The translations under genes and the position numbers were made by a program. A stretch of 64,000 bases of DNA from JAMXLO01 sp963794185 (GTDB taxonomy: Bacteria > Pseudomonadota > Alphaproteobacteria > Acetobacterales > Acetobacteraceae), in assembly GCA_963794185.1 (NCBI GenBank), contig CAWCDM010000088.1, forward strand, positions 11,691 through 75,690, given 5' to 3'. This document shows positions 51,333-60,905 of this stretch, piece by piece (the stretch's first letter is position 1; the number at the start of each line of letters is the position of its first letter). The notes under the pieces were generated by a model that was not told where the DNA came from, made no database searches, and saw nothing but the letters and a program-made list of their open reading frames with translations.

Positions 51333-52331
51333 TCACTCCGCAGCCTGTTTCGTCCAGGTCGCCGGCTCCACCGAGCCCACCTGTGCGGTGATCCGCGCGT
51401 ACGTCTCCGGCCTGCGATGTTTGTCGAAGGCGAAGATCGTCGTGCGGCCGAGCCGGCACATGTCCAGGTTGCAGTCGGCGGTGATCAGTTCGTCGTCCCA
51501 GCTTGTCGCCATGGCGATGATCTCGCCCTGCGGATTGACGATGATCGAATGGCCGAACAGCTCGCAGCCGTCCTCCGTGCCCGCCTTCGCCGTGGCAACC
51601 GCGAAGCAGGCGTTCTGATAGCAGCCCGCCTGGATCGACAGATGCGAATGGAACACGCGCAGATGGTGCGCCTCGAAGCCGCCCGCCTCGATGTTGAGGC
51701 TCGGCGTGTTGTAACCAAGCAGGACCAGCTCGACGCTCTGCAACCCAAGCACGCGCCAGGCCTCCGGCCAGCGCCTGTCGTTGCAGATCAGCATGCCCAT
51801 GTTGACGCCTGAAACCCCACCCATCGGCGCACGGATCACCGGAAAGCCCAGGTTCCCCACCTCGAAATAGCGCTTCTCCAGATGCTGCGTTGTGCGCCGC
51901 GGATCGAATCTGCGTGGCCGGGAAGATGCACCTTGCGATACTTCAACACGATGTCGCCGTCTGGGTTCACCAGGATCGACGTATTGAATCGCCGCTTGCG
52001 CAGAGCGCCGCTCTCGTCCGGCTCCTCGGCGATCTCGGCATAGCCGAGATGGAACCCGATGCCGAACCTGCGTGCCGCCGCAAACAGCGGCGCCGTTTCG
52101 TTGGACGGCATCGCGGTCTCGAACCAGTGGTCCGCCTCGGCGATGTCCGCGTGGTAGTGACGCGGGAAGAACGTGGTCAGAGCCAGTTCGGGAAACACCA
52201 CCAGCTCCACGCCGCGCCGGTGTGCGCGTTCCATCAACCGGACCATGCGCTCCACGGCGATCGATCGCGGTTCGGCCTGTCTGGATCGGTCCCAGCTGCG
52301 CGGCTGCGACGACGATGCTGCGATTGGTCAC
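51333..52331 (-). CDS. N-carbamoyl-D-amino acid hydrolase (carbon-nitrogen hydrolase family)
   Basis: Nitrilase-superfamily enzyme, ~330 aa, converting N-carbamoyl amino acids to amino acid, CO2 and ammonia. The E-K-C triad is visible: Glu in LVVFPELALTTFFPRH, Lys in LKYRKVHLPGH, Cys in MGMLICNDRRWPEAWR; HLEKRYFEVGNLGFPV and LLGYNTPS typify the D-carbamoylase group. The middle lies in another frame (changes near 52270 and 51890). GTG 52331 overlaps the upstream stop by 4 bp (GTGA). Confidence 0.85.
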   Translation of the reverse strand: MTNRSIVVAAAQLGPIQTGRTAIDRRGAHGPVDGTRTPARRGAGGVSRTGSDHVLPASLPRGHRRGGPLVRDRDAVQRNGAAVCGGTQVRHRVPSRLCRDRRGAGRERRSAQAAIQYVDPGEPRRRHRVEVSQGASSRPRRFDPRRTTQHLEKRYFEVGNLGFPVIRAPMGGVSGVNMGMLICNDRRWPEAWRVLGLQSVELVLLGYNTPSLNIEAGGFEAHHLRVFHSHLSIQAGCYQNACFAVATAKAGTEDGCELFGHSIIVNPQGEIIAMATSWDDELITADCNLDMCRLGRTTIFAFDKHRRPETYARITAQVGSVEPATWTKQAAE

Positions 52332-52708
52332 TGCACGCGCTCCCATATCAGCACAGGTTGGATGCTGACGGTCACTTCATGGCTCCGCCGGTCCGCCGTC
52401 AACTGGCTGACGTAGTGCACCGAGCCGGGAATCGTGCTGCCGTCAGGCAGGGCATTCCGATCGATCCCGCCGAGACCGGCCTCGCAGACGAAGCGGAACG
52501 CGACATAGCCGCCGGCGAGCGTGCGGATGTTCTCGATCGTGACGCTCGATGGAAGCTTGAAGCGGCCGGTCAGGCTCTGCCGCACCAGGGCCAGCGTGTC
52601 AGGATCGTCGCAATCCGGCGGCACGATATGAGTGCGCAGCCAGATCACGCATGAGGCCGCGAACACCAGCACGGCAAATGCGGCAAACCCCAGCACGCGT
52701 CGCAGCAC
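52328..52708 (-). CDS. Membrane-anchored protein of unknown function in the hydantoin operon
   Basis: 126 aa, intact. One N-terminal TM or uncleaved signal (VLGFAAFAVLVFAASCVIWL), then a ~95-residue extracytoplasmic domain with two Cys (PPDCDDPDTLALV and FRFVCEAGLGG) that could form a disulfide. I do not recognise it. It sits between the amidohydrolase and the carbamoylase and overlaps the latter by 4 bp, so it is part of the same transcript. Confidence 0.65.
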   Translation of the reverse strand: MLRRVLGFAAFAVLVFAASCVIWLRTHIVPPDCDDPDTLALVRQSLTGRFKLPSSVTIENIRTLAGGYVAFRFVCEAGLGGIDRNALPDGSTIPGSVHYVSQLTADRRSHEVTVSIQPVLIWERVQ

Positions 52709-52737
52709 CGGCCGCTTGCGCGGGCGATGCAGTTCGC

Positions 52738-54102
52738 TCAGCGCGTCTGTCGGCGCACGAATTGGCCGTCACCCGGCTTGGCAAGGACCGTCGCGCCGTC
52801 CCAGATCGGCACGCCGCGCAGCCAGGTCGCCGCGACGCGCGCGCGCATCCTGCGCCCGTGATAGGGCGACCAGCGCATCTCCGGCCGGTCCTGGATGCTG
52901 GCCTCGTCGAAGATGAAGTCGCCGCGCTCCAGCACGCACAGATCGGCATCCGAGCCGACGCGGATCGCGCCCTTCTTCGGCCAGAGCCCGTGCATCCTTG
53001 CGCTTCGCTCGGCGCAATAGGTCGCCATCAGCGTCGGCGACAGCCCGCGCTCGTCCAGCAGCGTGAACATCAGCGGCGCAAAACTTTGCAGCCCGGTGAG
53101 CCCGGCGCCGTTGGCGAAAATGTCGGGCAGCGTCTTGCGCTCGATCGGCCATGGCGCGTGGTCGGTCGAAACATAGGCGATCTTGTCCGCCGTGCAGGCA
53201 CTGCCACATGCGCTCCACCTCGCCCGCGGTGCGGAACGGCGGGTTGCACTTCCCCTTGCCGCCCAGCCGAACGATGTCGTCCTCGGTCATGCAGAGATAC
53301 TGGATGCAGGCCTCGCCGGTGGTCGTGCGCGCCCATGCTGCGGAATGTCTCGGCAATCTCGAAGCCGCGCGCCAGCGACGAATGCGCGATGTGGACGTGC
53401 GCGCCGGTCTCCAGCGCCATCTCGAAGATCTCGAGATCCGCCATCGTTTCGGCCAGCGGCGGACGCGTGCGGCAATGCATGATCGGCTCGGTGCGGCCTT
53501 CGGCGCGGGCCTGCGCGGTCAGCTTCTCGACCAGTTCCTGATCCTCGTTGTGGATCGCGACCGGCAGACCGGTCTTCGCGATTTCCCGAAATGCGGCGAG
53601 CATCGTCGGATGGTCGATGCGCGGAAAGCGCACCGCGTCGTACTCGTAGGTGGACAGCTTGAAGGCCGAGATGCCGCCTGCAGCCAGACCAGGGATGGCA
53701 TCGACGCCGCCGGTCTTCGTGATGGTGCCGTACAGCGCCATGTCGACATGCGCCGAACGCTCCAGCCAGCCGATCTTGTCGGCGAGGATCGCGGCATCGG
53801 TCACCGGACGCGGCACGTCGTACGGCATGTCCACGCACGTGGTGACGCCGCCCGCCGCCGCGCTCCGCGTCGCGGTCTCGATGCCTGGCCAGCCCGTCGA
53901 AGACGACGTGTGCATGTGCCCGTCCACCAGGCCGGGCAGAATCAGCCTGCCGCCGTGATCGACAGTCTCGCCCGCAGGCGGCGGCACGCCTTCGCCGATC
54001 GCGGCGATCGTCTCGCCGCGGATCGCGACATAGCCGTGCGGGATGATGGCATCACTGGTGACCACGCTCGCCGACGATCACCCGATCGAATGGTGCTGAC
54101 AC
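52738..54102 (-). CDS. Cyclic amidohydrolase (allantoinase/hydantoinase/dihydroorotase superfamily)
   Basis: About 453 aa. Metal ligands HxH in LVDGHMHTSS, carbamylated-Lys region ISAFKLSTYEYD, AIHNEDQELVE, HVHIAHSS and the catalytic Asp in VSTDHAPWP-like sequence. ATRSAAAGGVTTCVDMP is closest to allantoinase/hydantoinase. The neighbouring carbamoylase and racemase favour a hydantoin-type substrate. Frame changes near 54085, 53325 and 53190. GTG 54102 gives SAPFDRVIVGE before VVTSDAIIPHG; without the first correction the start would be 54065. Confidence 0.78.
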
Positions 54103-54271
54103 TATATATATGTATCCCGATATATGGATCCGGCGCCTCGAGTTGCGACGCCGCACGCTTGCCGTTGCGGTGCCGCCACCTTACGAAGGATCGCACGAAG
54201 GCTAGACCGCGCACGAACGCCAGCCAAGCCTGCCGTTCAGCGCCCCATCAGCGATCGAACGGAGGAAACGC
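54103..54271. promoter_or_regulatory. Divergent promoter region, amidohydrolase / prpD
   Basis: 169 bp. An AT-only island at 54101-54112 and a second (ATATATGG, 54119-54126) flank TATCCCGA in otherwise GC-rich DNA, just upstream of the amidohydrolase GTG; likely promoter/operator DNA. GGAGG (about 54261) is the prpD RBS. Confidence 0.4.
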
Positions 54272-55772
54272 ATGATCCTGCACGACGTGAAGGTTCACCC
54301 GTCCAAGGCAAACCTGCAGCGCGAGGATCAGCTCGCCTGGAAGATCGCCGCGGTCGCCGCCGACAAGGTGCCGGTCGAGCGCGATGTCGCGGCGATGATC
54401 GTCAACCGCATCATCGACAACGCCGCCGTGGCGATCGCCGCCATCAACCGCCATCCGGTCGTATCGGCGCGCGACATGGCGCTGGGGCATCCGCGCAGGG
54501 ATGCCGCCACGGTGTTCGGCGTCGCGTCCGGCAAGCGCGTCAGCCCCGAATGGGCTGCCTGGGCGAACGGCACCGCGATCCGCGAGCTCGACATGCACGA
54601 CACGTTTCTGGCCGAGGACTACTCGCATCCGGGCGACAACATTCCGCCGATCCTCGCGGTGGCGCAGACCATGGGCAAGTCGGGGCGCGACCTGATCCGC
54701 GGCATCGCCACCGGCTACGAGATCCACATCGACCTCGTGCGCGCGATCAGTCTGCATAAGCACAAGATCGACCACATCACCCATCTCTGCCCTGGGCAGG
54801 CCGCCGGCATCGGCACGCTGCTCGGGCTGAAGCAGGAGGTGATCTACCAGGCGGTGCAGCAGGCGGTGCATGTGAGCTGCACCACGCGCCAGTCGCGCAA
54901 GGGCGAGATCAGCTCGTGGAAGGCGTACGCGCCCGCGCATGCCGGCAAGCTCGCGGTGGAGGCGGTCGATCGCGTCATGCGCGGCGAAGGCGCGCCAAGT
55001 CCGATCTACGAAGGCGAGGACGGCGTGATCGCCTGGCTGCTCGACGGGCCCGAGGCGCGATTACCATGTGCCGTTGCCTGCGCCCGGTGAGGCGAAGCGC
55101 GCCATCCTGGACAGCTTCACCAAGGAGCACAGCGCCGAGTACCAGTCGCAGGCGCTGATCGATCTCGCGTTCCGCATGCGCGAACAGATCCCCGATCTGG
55201 AGAACATCGACAGGATCACCATCCACACCAGCCACCACACGCATGCCGTGATCGGCACCGGCGCCAACGACCCGCAGAAGATGGACCCGAAGGCGAGCCG
55301 CGAGACGCTCGACCACTCGATCATGTACATCTTCGCGGTCGCCCTGCAGGACGGGCGCTGGCATCACGTCGACAGCTACACCCCGCGCCGTGCCGCGCGC
55401 GCCGACACCGTGCGGCTCTGGCACAAGATCGAGACGCGCGAGGATCCGGAGTGGGAGCGCCGCTATCTCTCCACCGATCCGAACGAGCTGGCGTATGGCG
55501 GGCGCGTGGAGGTACTGATGCAGGACGGCAGCCGCATCGTCGATGAACTGGCGGTGGCGAATGCCCATACGCTCGGCGCCAAGCCGTTCGGCCGCGACGA
55601 CTACATCGGCAAGTTCACCACGCTGACCGACGGCATCATCTCGACGCGCGAGGCGAACCGCTTCCTGGAAGCGGCGCAGGAGCTGCCGCGCCTGAAGGCG
55701 GACGAACTGCACCGATTGAACGTTGCCCTGCCCGCCGGCACGCTGGCTGTCGGCAAGCCAGGGATTTTCTGA
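54272..55772 (+). CDS. prpD: 2-methylcitrate dehydratase (MmgE/PrpD family)
   Basis: Dehydrates 2-methylcitrate in propionate catabolism. About 500 aa. VNRIIDNAAVAIAAINRHPV, ANGTAIRELDMHDTFLAEDY (active-site region), HPGDNIPPILAVAQ, GYEIHIDLVRAISLHKHKID, STDPNELAYGGRVEVLM. One surplus base near 55060 shifts frame at the HVPLPAPGEAKRA junction. prpC follows 170 bp downstream, supporting the name; no prpB seen. Confidence 0.9.
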
Positions 55773-55787
55773 CGACACAGCGCGACT

Positions 55788-55918
55788 TCACCTCGCCCGC
55801 TGCGGGAGAGGTCGACGGGCAGCGGGCGGGTGAGGGTCCTGGCATCAACACCCTCACCGGCGCTCGCGGCGACCCTCCCGCAGGCGCGGATGGCCGGGCA
55901 CAGGCCCGCCATGACGAC
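55788..55918. repeat. Degenerate palindromic element between prpD and prpC
   Basis: CACCTCGCCCGCTGCGGGAG starts a diverged copy with CGGGTGAGGGTCC / ACCCTCACCGGC inner arms, and a second unit GGCCGGGCACAGGCCCGCC. The GTAC ends are lost. Confidence 0.6.
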
Positions 55919-55941
55919 AGGACAAAGAGGAGCATTCAACC

Positions 55942-57097
55942 ATGAGCGACACCGCCGCACTTCCGAACCGGGCGAAGAAGGGCGTCGGCCTGTCCGGCGT
56001 CACCGCCGGCAACACCGCGCTGTGCACCGTCGGGCGCACCGGCAACGACCTGCACTACCGCGGCTACGACATCCTCGACGTCGCGGAGCAGTGCGAGTTC
56101 GAGGAGATCGCCTATCTGCTGGTGCACGGCAAACTGCCGACGCGCGCCGAACTGGTGGGCTACAAGGCGCGGCTGCGTCGCCTGGCGCGGCCTGCCGGCA
56201 TCGGTGAAGCAAACGCTGGAAGCGCTGCCGCCGGCGGCGCATCCGATGGACGTGATGCGCACTGCCGTCTCCGCGCTCGGCTGCGTGCTGCCGGAGAAGG
56301 ACGACCAGAACCCGCCAGGCGCGCGCGACATCACCGACCGGCTCATGGCGTGCCTCGGTTCGGCGCTGCTCTACTGGTACCACTACGCGCACAACGGCAA
56401 GCGGATCGACGTCGAGACCGACGACGACAGCATCGGCGGGCATTTCCTGCATCTGCTGCACGGCAGGCCGCCCAGCGAGATGTTCGTCCGCGCCATGCAC
56501 ACCTCGCTGATTCTCTACGCCGAACATGAGTTCAACGCCTCGACCTTCACCTGTCGGGTGGTCGCCGGCACCGGCGCCGACATGTACTCGGCGATCACGG
56601 CCGGCATCGGCGCACTGCGCGGGCCGAAGCATGGCGGCGCCAACGAGGTCTCGTTCGAAATCCAGAGCCGCTACGACGATCCGGACGAGGCGGAGGCCGA
56701 CATTCGCCGGCGCGTCGCCAATCGCGAGGTGATCATCGGCTTCGGCCATGCCGTCTATACGATCGCCGATCCGCGCAACAAGGTGATCAAGGACGTGGCG
56801 CGTCGGCTGTCGCAGGCCGCCGGCTCGATGAAGCTGTTCGAGGTTGCCGATCGCATCGAGGCGACGATGTCCGACGCCAAGAAGATGTTCGCCAACCTCG
56901 ATTGGTTCAGCGCGATCTCCTACCACATGCTCGGCGTGCCGACGTCGATGTTCACGCCACTGTTCGTGATCGCGCGCACCTCCGGCTGGGGCGCGCATGT
57001 CATGGAACAGCGCGTCGACAACAAGCTGATCCGTCCCACCGCCAACTACACCGGCCCCGAAAACGTGCCGTTCGTGCCGATCGATCAGCGCGTCTGA
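55942..57097 (+). CDS. prpC: 2-methylcitrate synthase / citrate synthase-like PrpC
   Basis: Condenses propionyl-CoA with oxaloacetate. About 384 aa. GLSGVTAGNTALCTVGRTGN and YRGYDILDVAEQCEFEEIAY are typical of PrpC; catalytic His in LYAEHEFNASTF and IGFGHAVYTIADPRN, Asp in NLDWFSAISYHMLGVP. One surplus base near 56205 (VKQTLEALPPAAHPMD begins the next frame). Downstream of prpD, followed by a terminator at 57122. Confidence 0.92.
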
Positions 57098-57568
57098 GCG
57101 ATTCGCCGGACGCTGAACACACCGCCGCGGCAGCGATGTCGCGGCGGTTTTCTGTGACATCGATGCATCGCTTTTCATCGCGCACGCAGTTTTTTCGTCA
57201 AACCCGCGACGAAACGGTTGCTTTTTGTTGACATGCATGCGCGAGACGCGGAATAGCGGATTCGGTGTGCGCGAGTCCGATTCGCAGAACATTCGCTGAG
57301 AGTCGGCGTGCACGCGACAACAGAAGGACGGTCCATTGACCGCAGCCTCGTCCGGATGAAGCACAGCCGAGTTTGTCGCGCTTCCGGACGTCGTGCGGCA
57401 CTGGCGCGCGTGGAAGACGAAGACCCACGCTGGATCGCCGGCCCGATGAAGCTGGCCTGCCTGCACGCTTCGATCGCTGCGGCAGGCCTGGTGCGGACCC
57501 GGCTGCATGGGCGGCCGTTGATCAACCGCGCGACAGCAACCGACGACACCAGAAGGAGTTTCCAACAG
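57098..57568. other. Intergenic region prpC - H1-like gene
   Basis: 471 bp. It contains the prpC terminator, a T-rich stretch, and TTGACA (57228-57233), a perfect -35 hexamer without a clear -10. The frame of the H1-like gene is open upstream to 57308, but that stretch has no Lys/Ala bias and looks non-coding. Confidence 0.45.
57122..57153 (+). terminator. Rho-independent terminator after prpC
   Basis: CCGCCGCG (57122-57129) pairs perfectly with CGCGGCGG (57140-57147), 10-nt loop, followed by TTTTCT. 24 bp downstream of the prpC stop. Confidence 0.85.
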
Positions 57569-57957
57569 GTGAGCAACGAAGAAACCACCCCCACCGAACA
57601 GCCGCGCGCACAGGCGCTGGCCATGCGTGCCGGCGGCCGCAAGAAGGCGGCGGCGAAGAAGGCGCCCGGCCGCAAGAAGAAGGCTGCGCCGAAGAAGGCT
57701 GCGGCTCGCAAGACCGTCGGCCGCAAGAAGGCCGCAGGGCGCAAGGCCGCACCGAAGAAGGCCGCCGCCCGCAAGACCGTCGGGCGCAAGGCTGGCGCGA
57801 AGAAGGCCGGCTGCGAAGAAGGCGGCCGGCCGCAAGAAGGCAGCCGGTCGCAAGAAGGCGGCTACCCGCAAGACCGGCGGACGCCGGAAGGCTGCTGCGG
57901 CCGCGGCTCCGGCATCGGAGTCGATGCCGTCGAACGGCTCGGAATCTGATGGACTGA
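57569..57957 (+). CDS. Lys/Ala-rich histone H1-like DNA-binding protein
   Basis: About 128 aa of degenerate KKAAARK/GRKKAAGRK repeats after a short acidic N-terminus (SNEETTPTEQPRAQ), ending in SESMPSNG-like sequence. Such AlgP/Hc1-type proteins bind DNA nonspecifically and compact the nucleoid. GTG 57569 with AGAAGGAG 10 nt upstream. A frame change near 57806 (AGCEEGG versus AAKKAAGRKK) and another near 57925 are needed; the end is chosen before the terminator at 57998 and is uncertain. Repetitive codons make indels here particularly likely. Confidence 0.75.
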
Positions 57958-57997
57958 AGCGACGCCGGTCCCGCGCTGAGCCGGGCCCGACGCAAGA

Positions 57998-58023
57998 GGG
58001 CGCCAACCGGCGCCCTTCTTTTT
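57998..58023 (+). terminator. Rho-independent terminator after the H1-like gene
   Basis: GGGCGCC (57998-58004), loop AACC, GGCGCCC (58009-58015), then TTCTTTTT. A perfect 7-bp GC stem plus T-run; read-through coding into it is unlikely. It also lies just beyond the end of otnC on the other strand. Confidence 0.92.
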
Positions 58024-58041
58024 GAGCCGCTGCGCCACCTA

Positions 58042-58675
58042 TCAGCCAAACGTCGAAAGCAGATCGTCGACCTGCCGTGGCGTCAGCAGACGCGGCGCCG
58101 CGCCGCGCAGCAGCAGATAGAGCTTCGCGGCTTCCTCCAACTCCTCCGCCGCATAGACCGCATCGGTCAGCGTCTTGCCCGACACCACCGGGCCATGATT
58201 CGCCAGCAGCACCGCGCGCGCATCGCGTGCCGCGGCGTGGATCGCCGGCTCCATCGCCGGATCGCCTGGCCGGTAGTACTCCACGATCGGCATGCTCCGT
58301 CCGACGCGCATGACGAAATAGGGCGTCAGCGGCGGAATCGGATTCGCGGCATCGACATCCGGCAGGCAGGCGACCGCGGTCGCCATCGTGGAATGCAGAT
58401 GCACCACGGCGCCGGCATCCTCCCGCGCGCGATAGAACGGCGCGGTGCATGAACACCTCCTTCGACGGCTTGTCGCCGCCGACATGGCGGAACTCGCCAT
58501 CCAGCCGCGACAGGCGCGCCGGATCGAGCCGTCCGAGGGACGAGTTGGTCGGCGTGATCAGATAGCCGTCGGCCAGGCGCACGCTGATGTTGCCGGCGCT
58601 GCCGACAGAAAAGCCGCGGGCGAACAGCGACGCGGCGAGTTCCACCAGCAGATGGCGGGTTTCGTCTTCGGTCAT
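58042..58675 (-). CDS. otnC: Class II aldolase, 3-oxo-tetronate 4-phosphate decarboxylase-like
   Basis: About 211 aa, class II aldolase/adducin fold. FSVGSAGNISVRLADGYLIT, PTNSSLGRLDPA, GGDKPSKEVFMH, zinc His pair in VVHLHSTMATAVA, ANHGPVVSGKTL. One frame change near 58450. Its ATG overlaps the otnK stop; OtnK-OtnC together convert 3-oxo-tetronates to triose phosphate and CO2 in characterised pathways. The usual partners OtnI or dehydrogenase are not in view. Confidence 0.8.
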
Positions 58676-59942
58676 GCCGATCCAGCACCTCGAACGCCTT
58701 GAGAAAGAAGTCGCGCGCGCCGAAGTTGCCCGACTTCAGCGCCAGCAGCAGCGGCGCGGCGCCGCCTTCGGCATAGGTCCAGGGCACGCCCGGGATCGAT
58801 CTCCTCGCCGATGCGCAGGCTGCGCACGCCGAGCCGCGACACCACCGCACCGGCGGTCTCGCCGCCGGCAACGACCAGCCGCCGCACGCCGCGCGCGACG
58901 AGGTCCTCGGCGATGCGCGCCAGCGTCTGTTCGATCAGTGCACCCGCCGCGTCGCGTCCGAGACGCTGCTGCAGCTCCGCCACCTTGTCCGGCGGCGCCG
59001 AGGCCGCGATGACGATGGGCGTGGCGCCCAGCTTGTCAGCGATCCAGTCGCGCGCGGCTGCGACCATCTGCGCGGCATCCGGCGTGGCAAGCGGATCGAG
59101 TTGCAGCACGGGCGCATGCTCGCGCGCGAAACCAAGCTGCCCGAGCGTCGCACGCGAGCAGGAGCCCGCCAGCACGGCGGCATGGCCGGCGACATTCGGC
59201 AGCAGCGCGGCATCGCTCCGCTCCGGCAGCTTGCCCGCGCGACGGAAATTCGCCGGCAGGCCCATCGCGACGCCGGATCCGCCGGTGATCAGCGCGTGGT
59301 GTTCCGCCGCCTCGCCGATCGCGAGCAGATGCGAATCGCTCACCGCATCGACGATGGCGTAGCGGCGGCCCTGCTCCTTCAGCGCCGTCATCGCCTGGCG
59401 GATCGCCATCGCTCCCTGCTCGACCGTCGCGTACGGAACCAGCCCGACCGTGCCGTCGGTCTGTCGCGACAGCACGCGCACCAGGTTGGCATCGGTCATC
59501 GGCGTCAGCGGATGGTGTTCCATGCCGCTCTCGTTCAGCAGCGTGCCGCCGACGAACAGATGGCCTTGATAGACGCTGCGCGCGTTGGCCGGAAACGCCG
59601 GGCAGGCAAGTGCGAAGCCGCAGCCGAGTGCCGCGATCAGCGCGTCGGCCACCGGGCCGATATTGCCCGCGTCGGTGCTGTCGAAGGTCGAGCAGTACTT
59701 GAAGAAGAACTGCCGGCAGCCGGCGTCGCGCAGCCAGGCGAGCGCCGCGAGGCTTTCCTCGACTGCCTGCGCACCGGCGCGGTGCGCGACTTCAGTGCGA
59801 CGACGACGGCATCGGCGTCGGGTGCAGGCTCTCCCGGGCGCGGCACGCCGATAAGCTGCACCGTGCGCATGCCGCCGCGGACCAGCATGGAGGCGAGATC
59901 GGTCGCCCCGGTGAAGTCGTCGGCGATTGCACCCAGCAGCAT
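58672..59942 (-). CDS. otnK: Four-carbon acid-sugar kinase OtnK (DUF1537)
   Basis: About 424 aa. LLGAIADDFTGATDLASMLV is the DUF1537 N-terminal hallmark; FFFKYCSTFDSTDAGNIGPV, FPANARSVYQGHLFV, GGSGVAMGLPANFR, VVAGGETAGAVVSRLGV and GGAAPLLLALKSGNFG follow in order. Phosphorylates 3-oxo-tetronate at O4. Frame changes near 59790, 58797 and 58690. It is 4 bp from the methyltransferase stop, so it may be co-transcribed with the upstream cluster. Confidence 0.85.
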
Positions 59943-59946
59943 GGCG

Positions 59947-60905
59947 TCATCCTCCCGATGGGATTCCCTGCGGCAACGCCAGTATGTCGCGGTGGCCGAT
60001 GCGTATGGCAAGCCTCCCGCGCATCGCCTGGCGCAGTCGCGCTTCCTGCCAATCGGCGATGGCGCGGCTGTGCGCAGGGTTCGCGTCGCGCGCGGCGTCG
60101 GCGGCGCCGTCGATCAGCGCGCGCTGCATGCCGCAGGGCGGCGCGCGGCACGCGCCAATCGGTCGCAGCCGACGCCGTCGCGAAGCCGCGCGCGGCAAGT
60201 GCCTGCAGCGCGACGGACGGCGCGGCGGTGCCGAGTGCCGGTCCAAAGCCCTTGTCGCGCCGCTGGTCGCGCCGGAACGCCGAACGCACGAGCGCGTCGT
60301 TGGGATGAGCGGGCTGCCAGACATCGCGTCCGTCCGCCGTCAGGCAGGCGAGGAACGGGACATGCAGCGTGTCGAACAGCCGACCGAGCCACGCGGCGGA
60401 AACCAGATCGAGCAGCGCGCTGCACACCACTGCATCCGCATTGCGATGGTTCACCGTCGTCATGGCCGGGCTTGGCGCGGCCATCCACGCCTTGCTTGAC
60501 CGCGCCTGGCGAAGACGTGGATGGCGGGGCCAAGCCCGGCCATGACGATGATGACGTCAGATCGCGCTGCACCGCCTGCATGCGCCACAGCCCGTGCGGC
60601 GTGGACACGAGCAACGCATCACCCGGTGCGGTCGCGGCGAAGCCCTGCCGTCGCGCCCAGGCGGCGGTGCGGCCGAACGCCTCGTCCAGCAACGCGGCAT
60701 CGGCAGTCGACCAGGATCCAGTCCTGCCCGCGGCCGATGATCGGCGCCAGGAAGCGGAACAGACTGCCGGTTCCGGCGCCGAGATCGAGCAGGCGCGGCC
60801 GCCTGGAAGCCGGTCGGCCAACCGCCGCGCCAGCGCCACGCTGCGTGCGGCGTGGTCGAACGGTTCGCGCAGCGTGAGCCAGTCCGCGTCGAACCGCTCC
60901 GTCAC
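59947..60905 (-). CDS. SAM-dependent methyltransferase
   Basis: Class I methyltransferase of unknown acceptor, ~310 aa. SAM motif I LLDLGAGTGSLFRFLAP, acidic loop WILVDCDAALLDEA-like, motif IV region ADAVVCSALLDLVSAAWLGR, then a beta-rich C-terminus. Several frame changes occur. A ~90-bp palindromic element (60457-60550) interrupts it between motifs. GTG 60905 overlaps the glycosyltransferase stop by 4 bp (GTGA), and VTERFDADWLTLREPFDH fits a small-molecule methyltransferase N-terminus. Confidence 0.72.
60457..60550. repeat. Palindromic element (GGCCGGGCTTGGC type) within the methyltransferase gene
   Basis: CGTCATGGCCGGGCTTGGC and GCCAAGCCCGGCCATGACG are perfect reverse complements, with inner GCCATCCACG / CGTGGATGGC arms. 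A different sequence type from the GTAC-bounded family. It is open in the gene's frame (SSSWPGLAPPSTSSPG), though a one-base frame change occurs at or beside it. Confidence 0.88.

Noticed and set aside
57308..57568. N-terminal extension of the H1-like protein
   Set aside because: It lacks the Lys/Ala bias, and a good RBS precedes GTG 57569.
56000..58675. Very long minus-strand open frame across prpC and the H1-like gene
   Set aside because: Only its right end (OtnC N-terminus) is protein-like; the rest is a shadow of prpC and of the Lys/Ala repeats.
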